DNA from: Streptomyces monashensis
GTDB taxonomy: Bacteria > Actinomycetota > Actinomycetes > Streptomycetales > Streptomycetaceae
Assembly (NCBI RefSeq): GCF_001866665.1
Contig: NZ_MLYO01000031.1
Location: 124,001-188,000, forward strand
DNA: 64,000 nucleotides
Reading direction: 5' to 3'
The first letter of the stretch is position 1; the number at the start of each line of letters is the position of its first letter. Made by a program: the position numbers and the translations under genes. Shown piece after piece: positions 33,342-42,749 of the stretch. The notes beneath the pieces were generated by a model. It ran no database searches. It worked only from the letters and a program-made list of their open reading frames with translations, and was not told the DNA's origin.

Positions 33342-34439
33342 TCACTCCGAGGGTTCGCGCAGGCGTACGGCGAGGGCGGCGATGTCGTCGTCGAGGCGCC
33401 CTCTGCTGTAGTGCAGCAGGTCGCGGTGCAGGGCCGTGAGCAGTTCGCGCGGCGACGACGGGGGCTGTCGGCGCATCCAGCCCGCCAGCGGGAAGAACTC
33501 GCCGTCGTGGGCGCGGGCCTCGGCGACCCCGTCGGTGTAGAGGAGCAGCAGGTCGCCGGGGGCGAAGTCGAACGTGTCGACGCTGTAGTGATCGCCGATC
33601 AGGTCCGCGAGGTTGAGCAGCGGCGAGGGGGTGGTGGGTTCGAGGGCGCGGAGTTTCCCGTGGTTCAGCAGGAGCGGCGGGGGGTGGCCGCAGTTGAGGA
33701 TCTCGATGCGCCCGCCCTCGTGCGGGATCTCGACGAGCAGGGCGGTGGCGAAGCGCTCCATCAGCCCCTCGGGGGGAAAGGAGGCGTTGTAACGGGTGCT
33801 GCTGGCGTCCAGCCGGCGCGCGACACCGACCATGTCGGCCTCGCCGTAGGCCGCCTCCCGGAAGGCGTTGACGATCGCCGCGGCGGCCCCCACCGCCGGC
33901 AGGCCCTTGCCCCGCACGTCACCGATGAGCAGCCTGACCCCGTAGGGCGTGTCGACCACCTCGTAGAAGTCCCCGCCGATCCGGGCCTCCGCCGCGGCCG
34001 CGAGATACAGCGACTCGATCTCGACGCCGCCGAGGCGGTGCGGCATGGGGCTCAGCACCACCTGCTGCGCCGCGTCGGCGACGAGCCGCACCTGGAAGAG
34101 GGTCCGCTCCCGCTGGAGCCGGACGTGGCTGCCGTACGCGGCCGCCACGGTGACCGCGATGATCCCCGCGGCCGTCCACCACGTCCCCAGCCCGGGGAAC
34201 ACCAGACTCAGCCCGATCATCAGAAAGAGGCAGACGGTGCCCAGCAGGACGGTGGGGAGCACCGGCCACATGGAGGCGGCGAGGGCCGGCGCCGCGGGCA
34301 GGAGACGGCTGAAGGCCATGTCCGGAGGGGTGGAATAGGCCAGGCTTGCGATGACGACGGTCAGGACGACCGGCGACAGCCGCACGAAGCTCCCCCGGCC
34401 GCGGCGGTGGCGGAGCCGTGGCCGCCCAGACTCGATCAC
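33342..34439 (-). CDS. Membrane-anchored PP2C/SpoIIE-type serine phosphatase
   Basis: The 365-residue protein has three hydrophobic segments in the first 110 residues (VVLTVVIASLAY, TVLLGTVCLFLMIGLSLVF, WTAAGIIAVTVAAAYG). The SpoIIE/PP2C domain follows with metal-binding GGDFYEV, IGDVRGKGLPAVG, LLYTDGVAEAR and DDIAAL. It would dephosphorylate an anti-anti-sigma (STAS) protein at the membrane. It starts with GTG and lies 14 bp downstream of a small ATPase gene on the same strand. No STAS gene is present in the window. Confidence 0.9.
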   Translation of the reverse strand: MIESGRPRLRHRRGRGSFVRLSPVVLTVVIASLAYSTPPDMAFSRLLPAAPALAASMWPVLPTVLLGTVCLFLMIGLSLVFPGLGTWWTAAGIIAVTVAAAYGSHVRLQRERTLFQVRLVADAAQQVVLSPMPHRLGGVEIESLYLAAAAEARIGGDFYEVVDTPYGVRLLIGDVRGKGLPAVGAAAAIVNAFREAAYGEADMVGVARRLDASSTRYNASFPPEGLMERFATALLVEIPHEGGRIEILNCGHPPPLLLNHGKLRALEPTTPSPLLNLADLIGDHYSVDTFDFAPGDLLLLYTDGVAEARAHDGEFFPLAGWMRRQPPSSPRELLTALHRDLLHYSRGRLDDDIAALAVRLREPSE

Positions 34440-34453
34440 ATCTCACAGAATAT

Positions 34454-34951
34454 CTACGCAATCCGGGCACAGCGCTCCGGCGGCTCGGCGGACGCCACCC
34501 GCCCCGGCCCGGCGGAGGTCGCGTCCTGGCCGATCGCGAGTTCGGCCCAGCGGGTGACCCCGCCGGGGTGGACGCGTATGCCGTGGCGTGCGGCGAGGGC
34601 ACGGACGATCGTCTCGCCCCGGCCGTGCTCGTCCGGGTCGACCCCGGTGCGGGAGCAGCCCGTCACGAGGTCGGGTCCCGCGTCGGTGACCTCGATGCTC
34701 ATCGTGCGGGCGCCGCCGTCGGGCCGCCAGGACACCCGCAGCACGGCCGGCGGGCGGGCGTGGATGATCGCGTTGGTGACCAGCTCGGACACCACGAGGA
34801 GCACGTCCTCGACGACGTCCGGGGGCAGGCTCCAGTCGGCGAGGACCGCGGCCGTGCTGCGGCGTACAGCCGAGACGGCGCCGGCGGCGGGCGGCACCGG
34901 ACACACGTGGTGGTAGGCCGCCCGAAGCAGCGTGTTGAGCTGTGCCGCCAT
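34454..34951 (-). CDS. Anti-sigma-factor-like serine kinase (HATPase_c domain)
   Basis: The 165-residue protein is of the RsbW/SpoIIAB-like GHKL fold. The N-box is SELVTNAIIHAR, followed by VTDAGPDLV and the glycine loop HGRGETIVRALAARHG. Such proteins in Streptomyces bind and phosphorylate STAS antagonists or sequester sigma factors. I take the ATG at 34951 with GGGAGAG upstream, not the frame start at 35002. Cotranscription with the SpoIIE phosphatase suggests a kinase/phosphatase switch. Confidence 0.88.
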   Translation of the reverse strand: MAAQLNTLLRAAYHHVCPVPPAAGAVSAVRRSTAAVLADWSLPPDVVEDVLLVVSELVTNAIIHARPPAVLRVSWRPDGGARTMSIEVTDAGPDLVTGCSRTGVDPDEHGRGETIVRALAARHGIRVHPGGVTRWAELAIGQDATSAGPGRVASAEPPERCARIA

Positions 34952-35145
34952 GGTCTCTCCCGGTGATGTGAGCGACCGGTGCGGCGCCGAGTCCCGGCGC
35001 ATACCGGCTGAGCAGCAAGCTACGGAGACAATTCGGACAGGTCAATGAACGGCGGTCGGCATTACCGAACGCGGATCTCCCGGGGGCTCCCCGGGCGCGG
35101 CCCGCCCGTACGGCGAAGCGTCCACGGCGGTAATAGGCTCGCCTC

Positions 35146-35913
35146 ATGGCCGGACCGGTCCAGTCGATCGAACGGGCGGCGGCGATCCTGCGCCTGCTCG
35201 CCGGCGGGCCCCGCCGCCTCGGTCTCGGCGAGGTCGCCGCCTCCCTGGGACTGGCCAAGGGCACCGCGCACGGCATCCTGCGCACGCTGCAGCACGTGGA
35301 CTTCGTGGAGCAGGACGCGGCGACCGGGAAATACCAGCTCGGAGCCGCCCTGCTGCACCTGGGCACCAGCTACCTGGACGTCAACGAGCTGCGCTCACGC
35401 TCCCTGAACTGGGCCGACGCCCTCGCCGCCCGCAGCGGGGAGGCGGTTCGCCTGGGCACGCCCCTGGAGGGCAGCGTGCTCGTCGTCCACCACGTGTTCC
35501 GGCCGGACGACACCTTCCAGACCCTGGACGTGGGCTCGCTGCTGCCCCTGCACGCCTCCTCGCTGGGCAAGGTGCTGCTCGCCTACGGCACCGCGACGAT
35601 CGAGACCGCCGGGGAGACGGAGCTGGAGGCGTACACCCGGCACACCCTCGTCGATCGCGAGCAGCTCACCCGGGCGCTCGCCGAGGTCCGGGAGGTGGGC
35701 TGGGCCGCCGAGATCCAGGAGATGAGCATGGGCGAGGCCGGGCTCGCCGCGCCGATCCGGGGGCACGGCGGCCTCGTCGTCGGCGCCATAGGCCTGTCCG
35801 GGGCGGTCGAGCGGATCTGCGACAGCCAGGGCCGCCCCCGCCCGAATCTGATCACCCTGATCCGCGAGGCCTCACGAGCGATCTCCCGGGACCTCGGAGC
35901 CACCCGATGGTAG
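35146..35913 (+). CDS. IclR-family regulator, GylR-like
   Basis: The 255-residue protein has an IclR winged helix at the N-terminus (QSIERAAAILRLLAGGPRRLGLGEVAASLGLAKGTAHGILRTLQ) and an effector domain. Its length and the stretches LGLAKGTAHGILRTLQ, VHHVFRPDD and SRDLGA closely resemble GylR, the glycerol-operon regulator of Streptomyces coelicolor. It stands 45 bp before a glycerol kinase gene on the same strand, which supports glycerol-3-phosphate as effector. A TAATAG -10-like element lies just before the ATG. Confidence 0.9.
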   Translation: MAGPVQSIERAAAILRLLAGGPRRLGLGEVAASLGLAKGTAHGILRTLQHVDFVEQDAATGKYQLGAALLHLGTSYLDVNELRSRSLNWADALAARSGEAVRLGTPLEGSVLVVHHVFRPDDTFQTLDVGSLLPLHASSLGKVLLAYGTATIETAGETELEAYTRHTLVDREQLTRALAEVREVGWAAEIQEMSMGEAGLAAPIRGHGGLVVGAIGLSGAVERICDSQGRPRPNLITLIREASRAISRDLGATRW

Positions 35914-35958
35914 GCCGGGCCGGCCGCCTCCTCGACCCCTCGGAAGGCAGACCCGATC

Positions 35959-37488
35959 ATGGCTGAACGGTTTGTAATGTCCATCGATCAGGGCACCAAC
36001 TCGACCCGATGCATCCTGTTCGATCGCCGCGGGCGTCTGGTCTCGGTGGCGCAGAAGGAGCACCAGCAGCACTTCCCCGAGCCCGGCTGGGTCGAGCACG
36101 ACGCCGCCGAGATCTGGCAGAACCTCCGCCGTGTCGTGCCCGAGGCCCTGTCCGTCGCCGGTGTCGACCCGGGGCAGGTCACCGCCATCGGTCTGGCCAA
36201 CCAGCGCGAGACGACCGTGCTCTGGGACCGGCGGACCGGCACCCCGCTCGGCCGGGCGATCGTCTGGCAGGACACCCGCACGGCACCGCTCGTCGAGGAG
36301 CTGAGGGACGACCCCGGCGAGGAGTTCTTCATGGAGCGGTGCTGTCTGCCGCCCTCGACCTACTTCTCGGCGCTGCGGATCCGCTGGCTGTTCGACCACG
36401 TCAAGGGGCTCCGGCAGCGCGCCGACGACGGCGAGGTGCTGTTCGGAACGATGGAGAGCTGGCTGATCTGGAACCTCACCGGCGGCCCGGAAGGGGGCCT
36501 GCACATCACCGACGCCACCAACGCCAGCCGCACGATGCTGATGAACATCCGCTCGCTGGCCTGGGACGACGAACTGCTCGCCTTCTTCGGAGTGCCCCGT
36601 TCGATGCTGCCCGAGATCCGGTCGTCCGCCGAGCTGTACGGCGATGCCCGCGCGGTGCTGCCGGGCGTCGCCATCACGGCCGCGCTGGGCGACCAGCAGG
36701 CCGCGCTCTTCGGCCAGACCTGCTTCTCCCCCGGCGAGGCGAAGTGCACCTACGGAACGGGGAGCTTCCTGCTCCTCAACACCGGCGCCGACATGGTGCG
36801 GTCCCGGCACGGGCTCCTCACCACCGTCGCCTACAAGATCGGGGACCAGCGGCCGGCCTACGCCCTGGAGGGGTCGATCGCCGTCACCGGAGCGCTCGTC
36901 CAGTGGTTCCGGGACCGGCTGGGCCTGATCAGCAGCGCCCCGGAGATCGAGACCCTCGCCCGGACGGTCGAGGACAACGGCGGCTGCTACATCGTGCCCG
37001 CCTTCTCGGGGCTGTTCGCGCCGCGCTGGCGCAGCGACGCCCGCGGGGTCATCGTCGGCCTCACCTCGTACATCACCAAGGGGCACCTGGCGCGGGCCGT
37101 GCTCGAGGCCACCGGATGGCAGACCCGGGAGGTCGTCGACGCCATGAACGCCGATTCCTCGGTCCCCCTGCAGCAGCTCAAGGTGGACGGGGGCATGACC
37201 GCGGACAACCTGCTGATGCAGTTCGTGGCCGACGTGCTGGACGTGCCCGTGGTGCGGCCCATGGTCGCCGAGACGGTCTCGCTCGGCGCCGCGTACGCGG
37301 CCGGGCTCGCCGCCGGCTACTGGCCGGACCTGGAGGTGCTGCGCCGCAACTGGCACCGGGCCGGGCAGTGGCTGCCCGACATGGACCCCGAGCTGCGCGC
37401 GGCGGAGTACGAGAACTGGCAGCGGGCGGTGGAACGGTCGCTGGGCTGGGCCCGGCCTCCGCGCTCCGCCGGCCCGGGCACGCCGTGA
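35959..37488 (+). CDS. glpK: Glycerol kinase
   Basis: The 509-residue FGGY kinase has all GlpK marks: SIDQGTNSTRCILFD at the start, NQRETTVLWDRRTG, AIVWQDTRTA, the glycerol site, GDQQAALFGQTCFSPGEAKCTYGTGSFLLLNTG, and VDGGMTADNLLMQF near the end. It phosphorylates glycerol to sn-glycerol-3-phosphate. It is probably coexpressed with the IclR gene upstream. No glycerol facilitator or glycerol-3-phosphate dehydrogenase gene is adjacent, unlike the classical gyl operon, so this may be an accessory kinase copy. Confidence 0.95.
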   Translation: MAERFVMSIDQGTNSTRCILFDRRGRLVSVAQKEHQQHFPEPGWVEHDAAEIWQNLRRVVPEALSVAGVDPGQVTAIGLANQRETTVLWDRRTGTPLGRAIVWQDTRTAPLVEELRDDPGEEFFMERCCLPPSTYFSALRIRWLFDHVKGLRQRADDGEVLFGTMESWLIWNLTGGPEGGLHITDATNASRTMLMNIRSLAWDDELLAFFGVPRSMLPEIRSSAELYGDARAVLPGVAITAALGDQQAALFGQTCFSPGEAKCTYGTGSFLLLNTGADMVRSRHGLLTTVAYKIGDQRPAYALEGSIAVTGALVQWFRDRLGLISSAPEIETLARTVEDNGGCYIVPAFSGLFAPRWRSDARGVIVGLTSYITKGHLARAVLEATGWQTREVVDAMNADSSVPLQQLKVDGGMTADNLLMQFVADVLDVPVVRPMVAETVSLGAAYAAGLAAGYWPDLEVLRRNWHRAGQWLPDMDPELRAAEYENWQRAVERSLGWARPPRSAGPGTP

Positions 37489-37518
37489 CACCGGACCGGT
37501 CCGCCCGCTGCCCTGCCG

Positions 37519-38817
37519 TCAGCGCAGGACCGCGGCCCAGGGGGCCGGTGAGAGGTCCGTGCCCGTGCCGGTCAGGATCCGCCGCAGCGAGGTGGTCGCC
37601 GCGCGGGCCGAGGCCGGTGTCGCCGACGGGCACAGCGCCGTGACGACGTAGCGGTTCAGGGCGTCGTCGATCGGGCTCGGTTCGAAGCCGGTGCCGGCGG
37701 AGTCGAGGCGCTCGTACTTCATGAGGTTCCAGCCGGCGGCCACCTGACGGCTGCCGTCGGGGCTGGACAGGGCGACGGTGCCGGCGCCGAACACCGCGCC
37801 GTCGTGCCCCCAGAAGCGGCCGCAGCCGGGCACGTCGACGGAGTAGATGCCGAGTCCGTAGTTCATGCCGCCGCCCGCCGGGACCGTGGTCTGCATCTGC
37901 CGGAGGGCGTCGGGGCCGACGAGCCGTCCGCCCAGCAGGGCGCGGTAGAACCGGTTCAGGTCGTCGGTGGTGGAGACGATCGCGCCGGCCGTGTAGGCCC
38001 AGGACATGTCGTAGACGCTGTAGTCGCGCGGCGGGTCGATCAGGCCGTAGAAGTTCTCGTACATGCGGGAGTGCGGGCCCCGGAGGTACGCGGAGCGCGG
38101 GTAGGAGGTGTGCCGCAGGCCGGCCCGGTCGATGACGTGGCGGGTGATGTACGCCTCGGGGTCCTGGCCGGTGACCCTGGCGAGCAGCAGTCCGGCGATG
38201 ACGTAGTTGGTGTTGGAGTACGACCACGTCTCGCCGGGCCGGCCGGTGGCGGGCGCGGCCAGTCCGAGGCGGACCAGCTCCTCGGGCGCGATGGAGCGGA
38301 AGCGGTCCTCGTCGAGGCTGGCGGTCGACCTTTGCCGGAGCGAGGGGAACGCGCTCAGGACGTAGTCGCCGATGCCGCTGGTGTGGTTGAGCAGCATGCG
38401 GACGGTGATCTCGCGGCCGCGCTCCCCCGGGACCAGGTCCGGCAGGTAGTCGCCGATGGGCGCGTCGAGGCGGATCCGGCCGCGCTCGACCTGCTGGAGG
38501 ACGGCCACGGCGGCGAACGTCTTGCTGATGCTGCCGACCCGGTGCCGCAGGTCCGGCCGCACCGGGCGCCCCGTGTCCACGTCGGCGACCCCGGAGGCGC
38601 CGGCCCACCGGTCGGAGCCGTCGCGCACGGAGGAGTAGATGCCGTACATGCCCGCGTCGTGCACCGCGTCGAGCGTCCTGCCGAGCGTCGCCGGGTCCAG
38701 CGCGGACGACGCGGCCGGTGCGGCGGCCGGTCTCGCGGCGGCGGACGCGACCGGCGCCGCGACGGTCAGCAGCAGCGTGGTGGCCAGGGCTGTTCCGAAT
38801 AACCGGGGGATGCGCAA
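37519..38817 (-). CDS. Secreted serine hydrolase, beta-lactamase/D-Ala-D-Ala carboxypeptidase (class C) family
   Basis: The 432-residue precursor has a Sec signal at 1-27 (LFGTALATTLLLTVAAPVASA). The penicillin-binding catalytic set follows: SISK with nucleophile Ser96 and Lys99, YSN at 200-202, and a late HDG. It resembles the Streptomyces R61 DD-peptidase/AmpC group of cell-wall or peptide esterases. It is leftward, 97 bp downstream of the peptide-binding protein gene, and may belong to that transport operon. It is convergent with glpK. Confidence 0.88.
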   Translation of the reverse strand: MRIPRLFGTALATTLLLTVAAPVASAAARPAAAPAASSALDPATLGRTLDAVHDAGMYGIYSSVRDGSDRWAGASGVADVDTGRPVRPDLRHRVGSISKTFAAVAVLQQVERGRIRLDAPIGDYLPDLVPGERGREITVRMLLNHTSGIGDYVLSAFPSLRQRSTASLDEDRFRSIAPEELVRLGLAAPATGRPGETWSYSNTNYVIAGLLLARVTGQDPEAYITRHVIDRAGLRHTSYPRSAYLRGPHSRMYENFYGLIDPPRDYSVYDMSWAYTAGAIVSTTDDLNRFYRALLGGRLVGPDALRQMQTTVPAGGGMNYGLGIYSVDVPGCGRFWGHDGAVFGAGTVALSSPDGSRQVAAGWNLMKYERLDSAGTGFEPSPIDDALNRYVVTALCPSATPASARAATTSLRRILTGTGTDLSPAPWAAVLR

Positions 38818-38914
38818 GGGATGTCCCTTCCGTGCCGAACGAACATGACCCGGACATCCTCATCAGGGGTGGACGGCCCTTACATCCTCCCCACGGATGA
38901 TCGCGCCCCTGAGA

Positions 38915-40597
38915 TCACTTCTCCCAGCCCACCGTCTCCGGGAGCGGGTTGTAGAAGATGGTCGCGCCGACGTTGGCGAGGCCCTTCTTCACGGCGTAGG
39001 TCGAGGGGCCGCTGTAGAGCGGGAGGAAGGCGTACTGCCGCAGAGCGTCGCGCTCGACCTTGTCGACCGCCGTGATCTGCCGGTCGCGGTCGGCGATGCG
39101 GCCGGTCGCGCGGATCTCCTTGTCCAGCGCGGGCGTGCCGGCGCCGGTGATGTTGGAGTCACGGTCCGAGCAGTAGAAGTCGCACAGGTAGCGGGCGCCG
39201 AACGGGTCCATGGAGCGGTTGCCGGAGACGAACAGGTCGAACTTGCGCCCGCTGAGGATGCCGGCGAAGTCCGCCTCGTCGGCCTTGTCGATGACGAGCC
39301 GGATGCCGGCCTGCTTCAGCATCGCGGCGAGGGCACCGGCCGTGGCCTTGCCCAGGGGGTCGTCGCCGAGCAGCGTGTAGCCGATCTCCAGCTTCCTGCC
39401 GTTCCTGGCCCGGATGCCGTCGCTTCCGGTTTTCCAGCCCGCCGCGTCGAGTTCCTTCCGCGCCTCGGCCGGTGCGTACGCCAGCACGGCCGAGACATTG
39501 TCCTGGTAGCCCTTCTGGAAGCTGTACAGCACCGCCGAACCGGGCAGCGGCTCCCGGTAGTCGAGGCCCTGGAACTGGATCTTCGCGATCTGGGTGCGGT
39601 CGACGCTCTCCTCGACGGCCTTGCGCACGGCCTCGTCCGCGAGGACGGGGGACTTGCTGTTGAGGTAGAGGGAGTACTCGAAGGGGCTGCCGCCGCGGCG
39701 GATCTCGGTGCCCTTGAGGCCCTTGACCTGCTTGAGGCTCTCGGCGTCGACGGCGGAGACGGAGTCGAGCTGGCCGTTCTTGAAGGCGTTGACCGCGGCG
39801 GTCGACTCCAGGTTGACGTAGACGCGCTTGTCGAGCTTGCCCTTCCTGCCCCACCACTCGGGGTTGCGGACGAAGGTGATGTTCCCCGAGTGGGTGTCCC
39901 AGGAGCCGATCGTGTACGGTCCCGCGCCCCACTCCGGGTGGGCCTTCTTGACGTATGCCTTGTCGAAGTTCTCGACCGTGGCCGCCTTGGGATGCAGGAA
40001 CGTCGTGAAGAGGCTGGACCAGGCGGGGTAGACGCCCTTGAAGGTGATCACGGCCTGCTTGGCGTCCCTGCCCTTCTCGACGGAGGTGATGCGGTCGTAG
40101 CCGTCCGTGGAGTTCGCGGCGTAGGCCTTGTTCGAGCCGTTGTTCGCCGTCCAGGTGGCCCTGATAGCAGTCCAGTCGATCGGGGTGCCGTCGTTGAAGA
40201 CGGCCTTGGGGTTGAAGGTCAGCGTGACCTTCTGGTCGCCGCCCTCGACGGACACCTTCACGTCGCTGAAGTAGTCGGGGTTGTACTGCACGTCGCCGGT
40301 CGGCGAGTAGGTGATCGCGTCGGCGTTGTACCAGGACCACACCCGGCTCGCGGTCAGCGTCGCGTTGACGTTGAACGGGTTGCCCTGGTCGTCGAAGGTC
40401 CCGGCGGAGGTGTAGGTGCCGCCGTCCCGGATCCGGTCGTACGGCGTGGGGTGGTAGTCGGCGGCCCCCGATGCCGCGGCCGGGGTGTCCTTCGCGTCCG
40501 AGCCCGTGGCGCCCGGGCCGGACGAGGACTGGCAGGCGGTGGCGGTGACGGAGATCGCGGCGAGGAGAGCGACGGGCAGGGCCAGTCGTGCGCGCAT
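38915..40597 (-). CDS. Peptide/nickel-type ABC transporter substrate-binding lipoprotein (family 5)
   Basis: The 560-residue precursor has a lipoprotein signal ending ISVTATAC, followed by a Ser/Ala linker. The family 5 binding fold shows TWTANNGSNKAY, a stretch like the SBP_bac_5 signature (VRKAVEESVDRTQIAKIQ), and RYLCDFYCSDRDSN near the C-terminus. AAGGAA precedes the ATG. It follows the fused ATPase gene after 67 bp in a leftward operon. Oligopeptides are the likeliest cargo. Confidence 0.9.
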   Translation of the reverse strand: MRARLALPVALLAAISVTATACQSSSGPGATGSDAKDTPAAASGAADYHPTPYDRIRDGGTYTSAGTFDDQGNPFNVNATLTASRVWSWYNADAITYSPTGDVQYNPDYFSDVKVSVEGGDQKVTLTFNPKAVFNDGTPIDWTAIRATWTANNGSNKAYAANSTDGYDRITSVEKGRDAKQAVITFKGVYPAWSSLFTTFLHPKAATVENFDKAYVKKAHPEWGAGPYTIGSWDTHSGNITFVRNPEWWGRKGKLDKRVYVNLESTAAVNAFKNGQLDSVSAVDAESLKQVKGLKGTEIRRGGSPFEYSLYLNSKSPVLADEAVRKAVEESVDRTQIAKIQFQGLDYREPLPGSAVLYSFQKGYQDNVSAVLAYAPAEARKELDAAGWKTGSDGIRARNGRKLEIGYTLLGDDPLGKATAGALAAMLKQAGIRLVIDKADEADFAGILSGRKFDLFVSGNRSMDPFGARYLCDFYCSDRDSNITGAGTPALDKEIRATGRIADRDRQITAVDKVERDALRQYAFLPLYSGPSTYAVKKGLANVGATIFYNPLPETVGWEK

Positions 40598-40664
40598 GGC
40601 GGATGGTTCCTTCTGGGTCGGCGGGGAGTGCGGAGGGTGGCTGCGGGCCCGGGGACGGGGCCGG

Positions 40665-42749
40665 TCAGACCGCGTGGCAGGCGTATTGGTGGCCGGGGCG
40701 GCCGGGCACGAGGGCGGGCTCGGGGCGCCGGGTGCGGCAGCGCTGCCGTACGGTGTCGTCGGCGCGGCGGTACAGCGGGCAGCGGTCGGCGAAGACGCAG
40801 CCGTCGGGCAGGCGGGCGGCGCCGGGCTGTTCGCCCTCCAGCACGATGCGTTCGCGGGCGCGCTCCCGCGCCGGGTCGGGCACCGGGACCGCGGACAGCA
40901 GCGCCCGGGTGTAGGGGTGCCGGGGGTCGGCGAAGATCGCCTCGGTCTCGCCGGTCTCGACGATGTGGCCGAGGTACATCACCGCGATGCGGTCGCAGAC
41001 GTACCGGATCACGGCCAGGTCGTGCGCGACCACGAGGTAGGCGAGGCCGAGTTCGGACTTCAGGCGTGCCAGCAGGTTGATCACCCCGGCCTGTACGGAG
41101 ACGTCCAGGGCGGACAGCGGCTCGTCCAGGGCGAGCAGCCTCGGCTCCGTCGCCAGGGCGCGGGCGATGCCGACGCGTTGGCGCTGGCCCCCGGAGAGCG
41201 CGGCCGGGAAACGGGCGCCCGCCGTGTCGTCCAGGCCGACCAGGGCCAGCAGTTCGCGCACCCGGGCGCGGATCGAGGCGCGGTCCCGGCCCGCGGCCCG
41301 CAGCGGTTCGGCGAGCAGCTGGGAGACCGGCATGCGGGGATCCAGGGCGCCGAGCGGGTCCTGCATGACGATCTGGACGTCCTGCCGCAGCGCGCGGGCG
41401 CGCGCACCGGGGGCGAGCGTGGCGACGTCGGTGCCGGCGATCTCGATCCGGCCGCCTTCGGGCCGCCGCATCCGCAGGATCTCCATGAGGGTCGTCGTCT
41501 TGCCGCTGCCGGACTCGCCCACGAGGCCCAGGGTTTCGCCGGCCCGCAGCTCGAAGCCGACGCCGTTGACGGCGTGCAGTGTGCCGATCCGGCGCTTGAG
41601 GACGGCGCCCTTGGTCACCGGGAACGTCTTCACGAGGTCCTCGACGCGCAGCACCACCTCACCGGCAGCGGCCCGGGCCGCGGGCACCCGGTCGTCGGCC
41701 GGTGCGGCGCCGCCCGCCGGGTCGAGGGTGCCGTCGGCGATCTCCCCGGCCCGCAGACACGCCACCCGCCCGTGCCCGCCGACCTCGCGCAGCCCGGGTT
41801 CGTCGGCGCGGCAGGCGTCGAGGGCGACGGCGCAGCGGCTCGCGAAGGGGCAGCCGGCCGGCAGGCCGACCAGGGAGGGCGGTTCCCCGCCGATGGGCAC
41901 GAGAGGCCGGCGCTCGCCGCCGTCCACGGTCGGTACGGCGGCGAGCAGCCGCGCGGTGTACGGCATCGTCGGCCGGCGGAACAGCTCCTCGACGCCCGCG
42001 TGTTCCACGAACCGGCCCGCGTACATGACGGCGACGTCGTCCGCGTGGCCCGCGACGACGCCGAGGTCGTGCGTGATGAGGACGAGCCCGGCGCCGGTCT
42101 CGCGCTGCGCCCGGCGCAGGACGTCGAGGATCTGTGCCTGGACGGTGACGTCGAGCGCGGTGGTGGGCTCGTCGGCGACGAGCACGGACGGCCGGTTGGC
42201 GATCGCCAGGGCGATGACCACGCGCTGGCGCATGCCGCCGGAGAACTCGTGCGGGAAGGCGGCAGCGCGGCCGCGCGGGTCGGGGATGCCGACGAGGTCG
42301 AGGAGTTCGACGGCCTGCTCCCAGGCGGCGCGCCGGGTCAGGTCCTGGTGGACCCGCAGGGCGTCGGAGAGCTGCCGGCCCACGGAGAAGATCGGGGTGA
42401 GCGCGGAGAGGGGGTCCTGGAAGACCATGCCGATGGATCTGCCGCGGACGCGGGACAGTTCGCGGTCGTCGAGGCCGATCAGGTTCCGGCCCTCCAGCAG
42501 CACCTGGCCGCCGACGTCGGCGGAGGGCGGCAGCAGGCCCATGATGCCCGTGGCGGTGGCCGACTTGCCGGAGCCGGACTCGCCGACGATGCACAGGGTG
42601 CGGCCGGGGAGCAGGTCGAAACCGACGCCGCGTACCGCCTCGACGGGGCCGGCCTCGGAGGGGAAGGAGATCCGCAGGTCCCGCACGGAGAGCACGGGGG
42701 CGGGCGCGCCGGTGGCCGCGGGGACGGGCGCGGGGGTCGCGAGGGTCAT
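40665..42749 (-). CDS. Peptide ABC transporter, fused DppD-DppF ATPase
   Basis: The 694-residue protein joins two ATPase modules that are separate in Dpp/Opp systems of most bacteria. The first has Walker A GESGSGKSATA, FSGGMRQRV and VLVADEPTTALD, plus the oligopeptide-type tail GCPFASRC. The second has GESGSGKTTT, LSGGQRQRVG, LLALDEPLSALD and a similar tail, DGCVFADRCPLYRR. The Cys-containing tails match the 4Fe-4S-type C-termini of DppD/OppD. It overlaps the permease gene by 4 bp. Confidence 0.92.
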   Translation of the reverse strand: MTLATPAPVPAATGAPAPVLSVRDLRISFPSEAGPVEAVRGVGFDLLPGRTLCIVGESGSGKSATATGIMGLLPPSADVGGQVLLEGRNLIGLDDRELSRVRGRSIGMVFQDPLSALTPIFSVGRQLSDALRVHQDLTRRAAWEQAVELLDLVGIPDPRGRAAAFPHEFSGGMRQRVVIALAIANRPSVLVADEPTTALDVTVQAQILDVLRRAQRETGAGLVLITHDLGVVAGHADDVAVMYAGRFVEHAGVEELFRRPTMPYTARLLAAVPTVDGGERRPLVPIGGEPPSLVGLPAGCPFASRCAVALDACRADEPGLREVGGHGRVACLRAGEIADGTLDPAGGAAPADDRVPAARAAAGEVVLRVEDLVKTFPVTKGAVLKRRIGTLHAVNGVGFELRAGETLGLVGESGSGKTTTLMEILRMRRPEGGRIEIAGTDVATLAPGARARALRQDVQIVMQDPLGALDPRMPVSQLLAEPLRAAGRDRASIRARVRELLALVGLDDTAGARFPAALSGGQRQRVGIARALATEPRLLALDEPLSALDVSVQAGVINLLARLKSELGLAYLVVAHDLAVIRYVCDRIAVMYLGHIVETGETEAIFADPRHPYTRALLSAVPVPDPARERARERIVLEGEQPGAARLPDGCVFADRCPLYRRADDTVRQRCRTRRPEPALVPGRPGHQYACHAV

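Noticed and set aside
35146..37488. Full glycerol (gyl) operon
   Set aside because: Only the regulator and kinase are present. Facilitator and glycerol-3-phosphate dehydrogenase genes are absent from the window.
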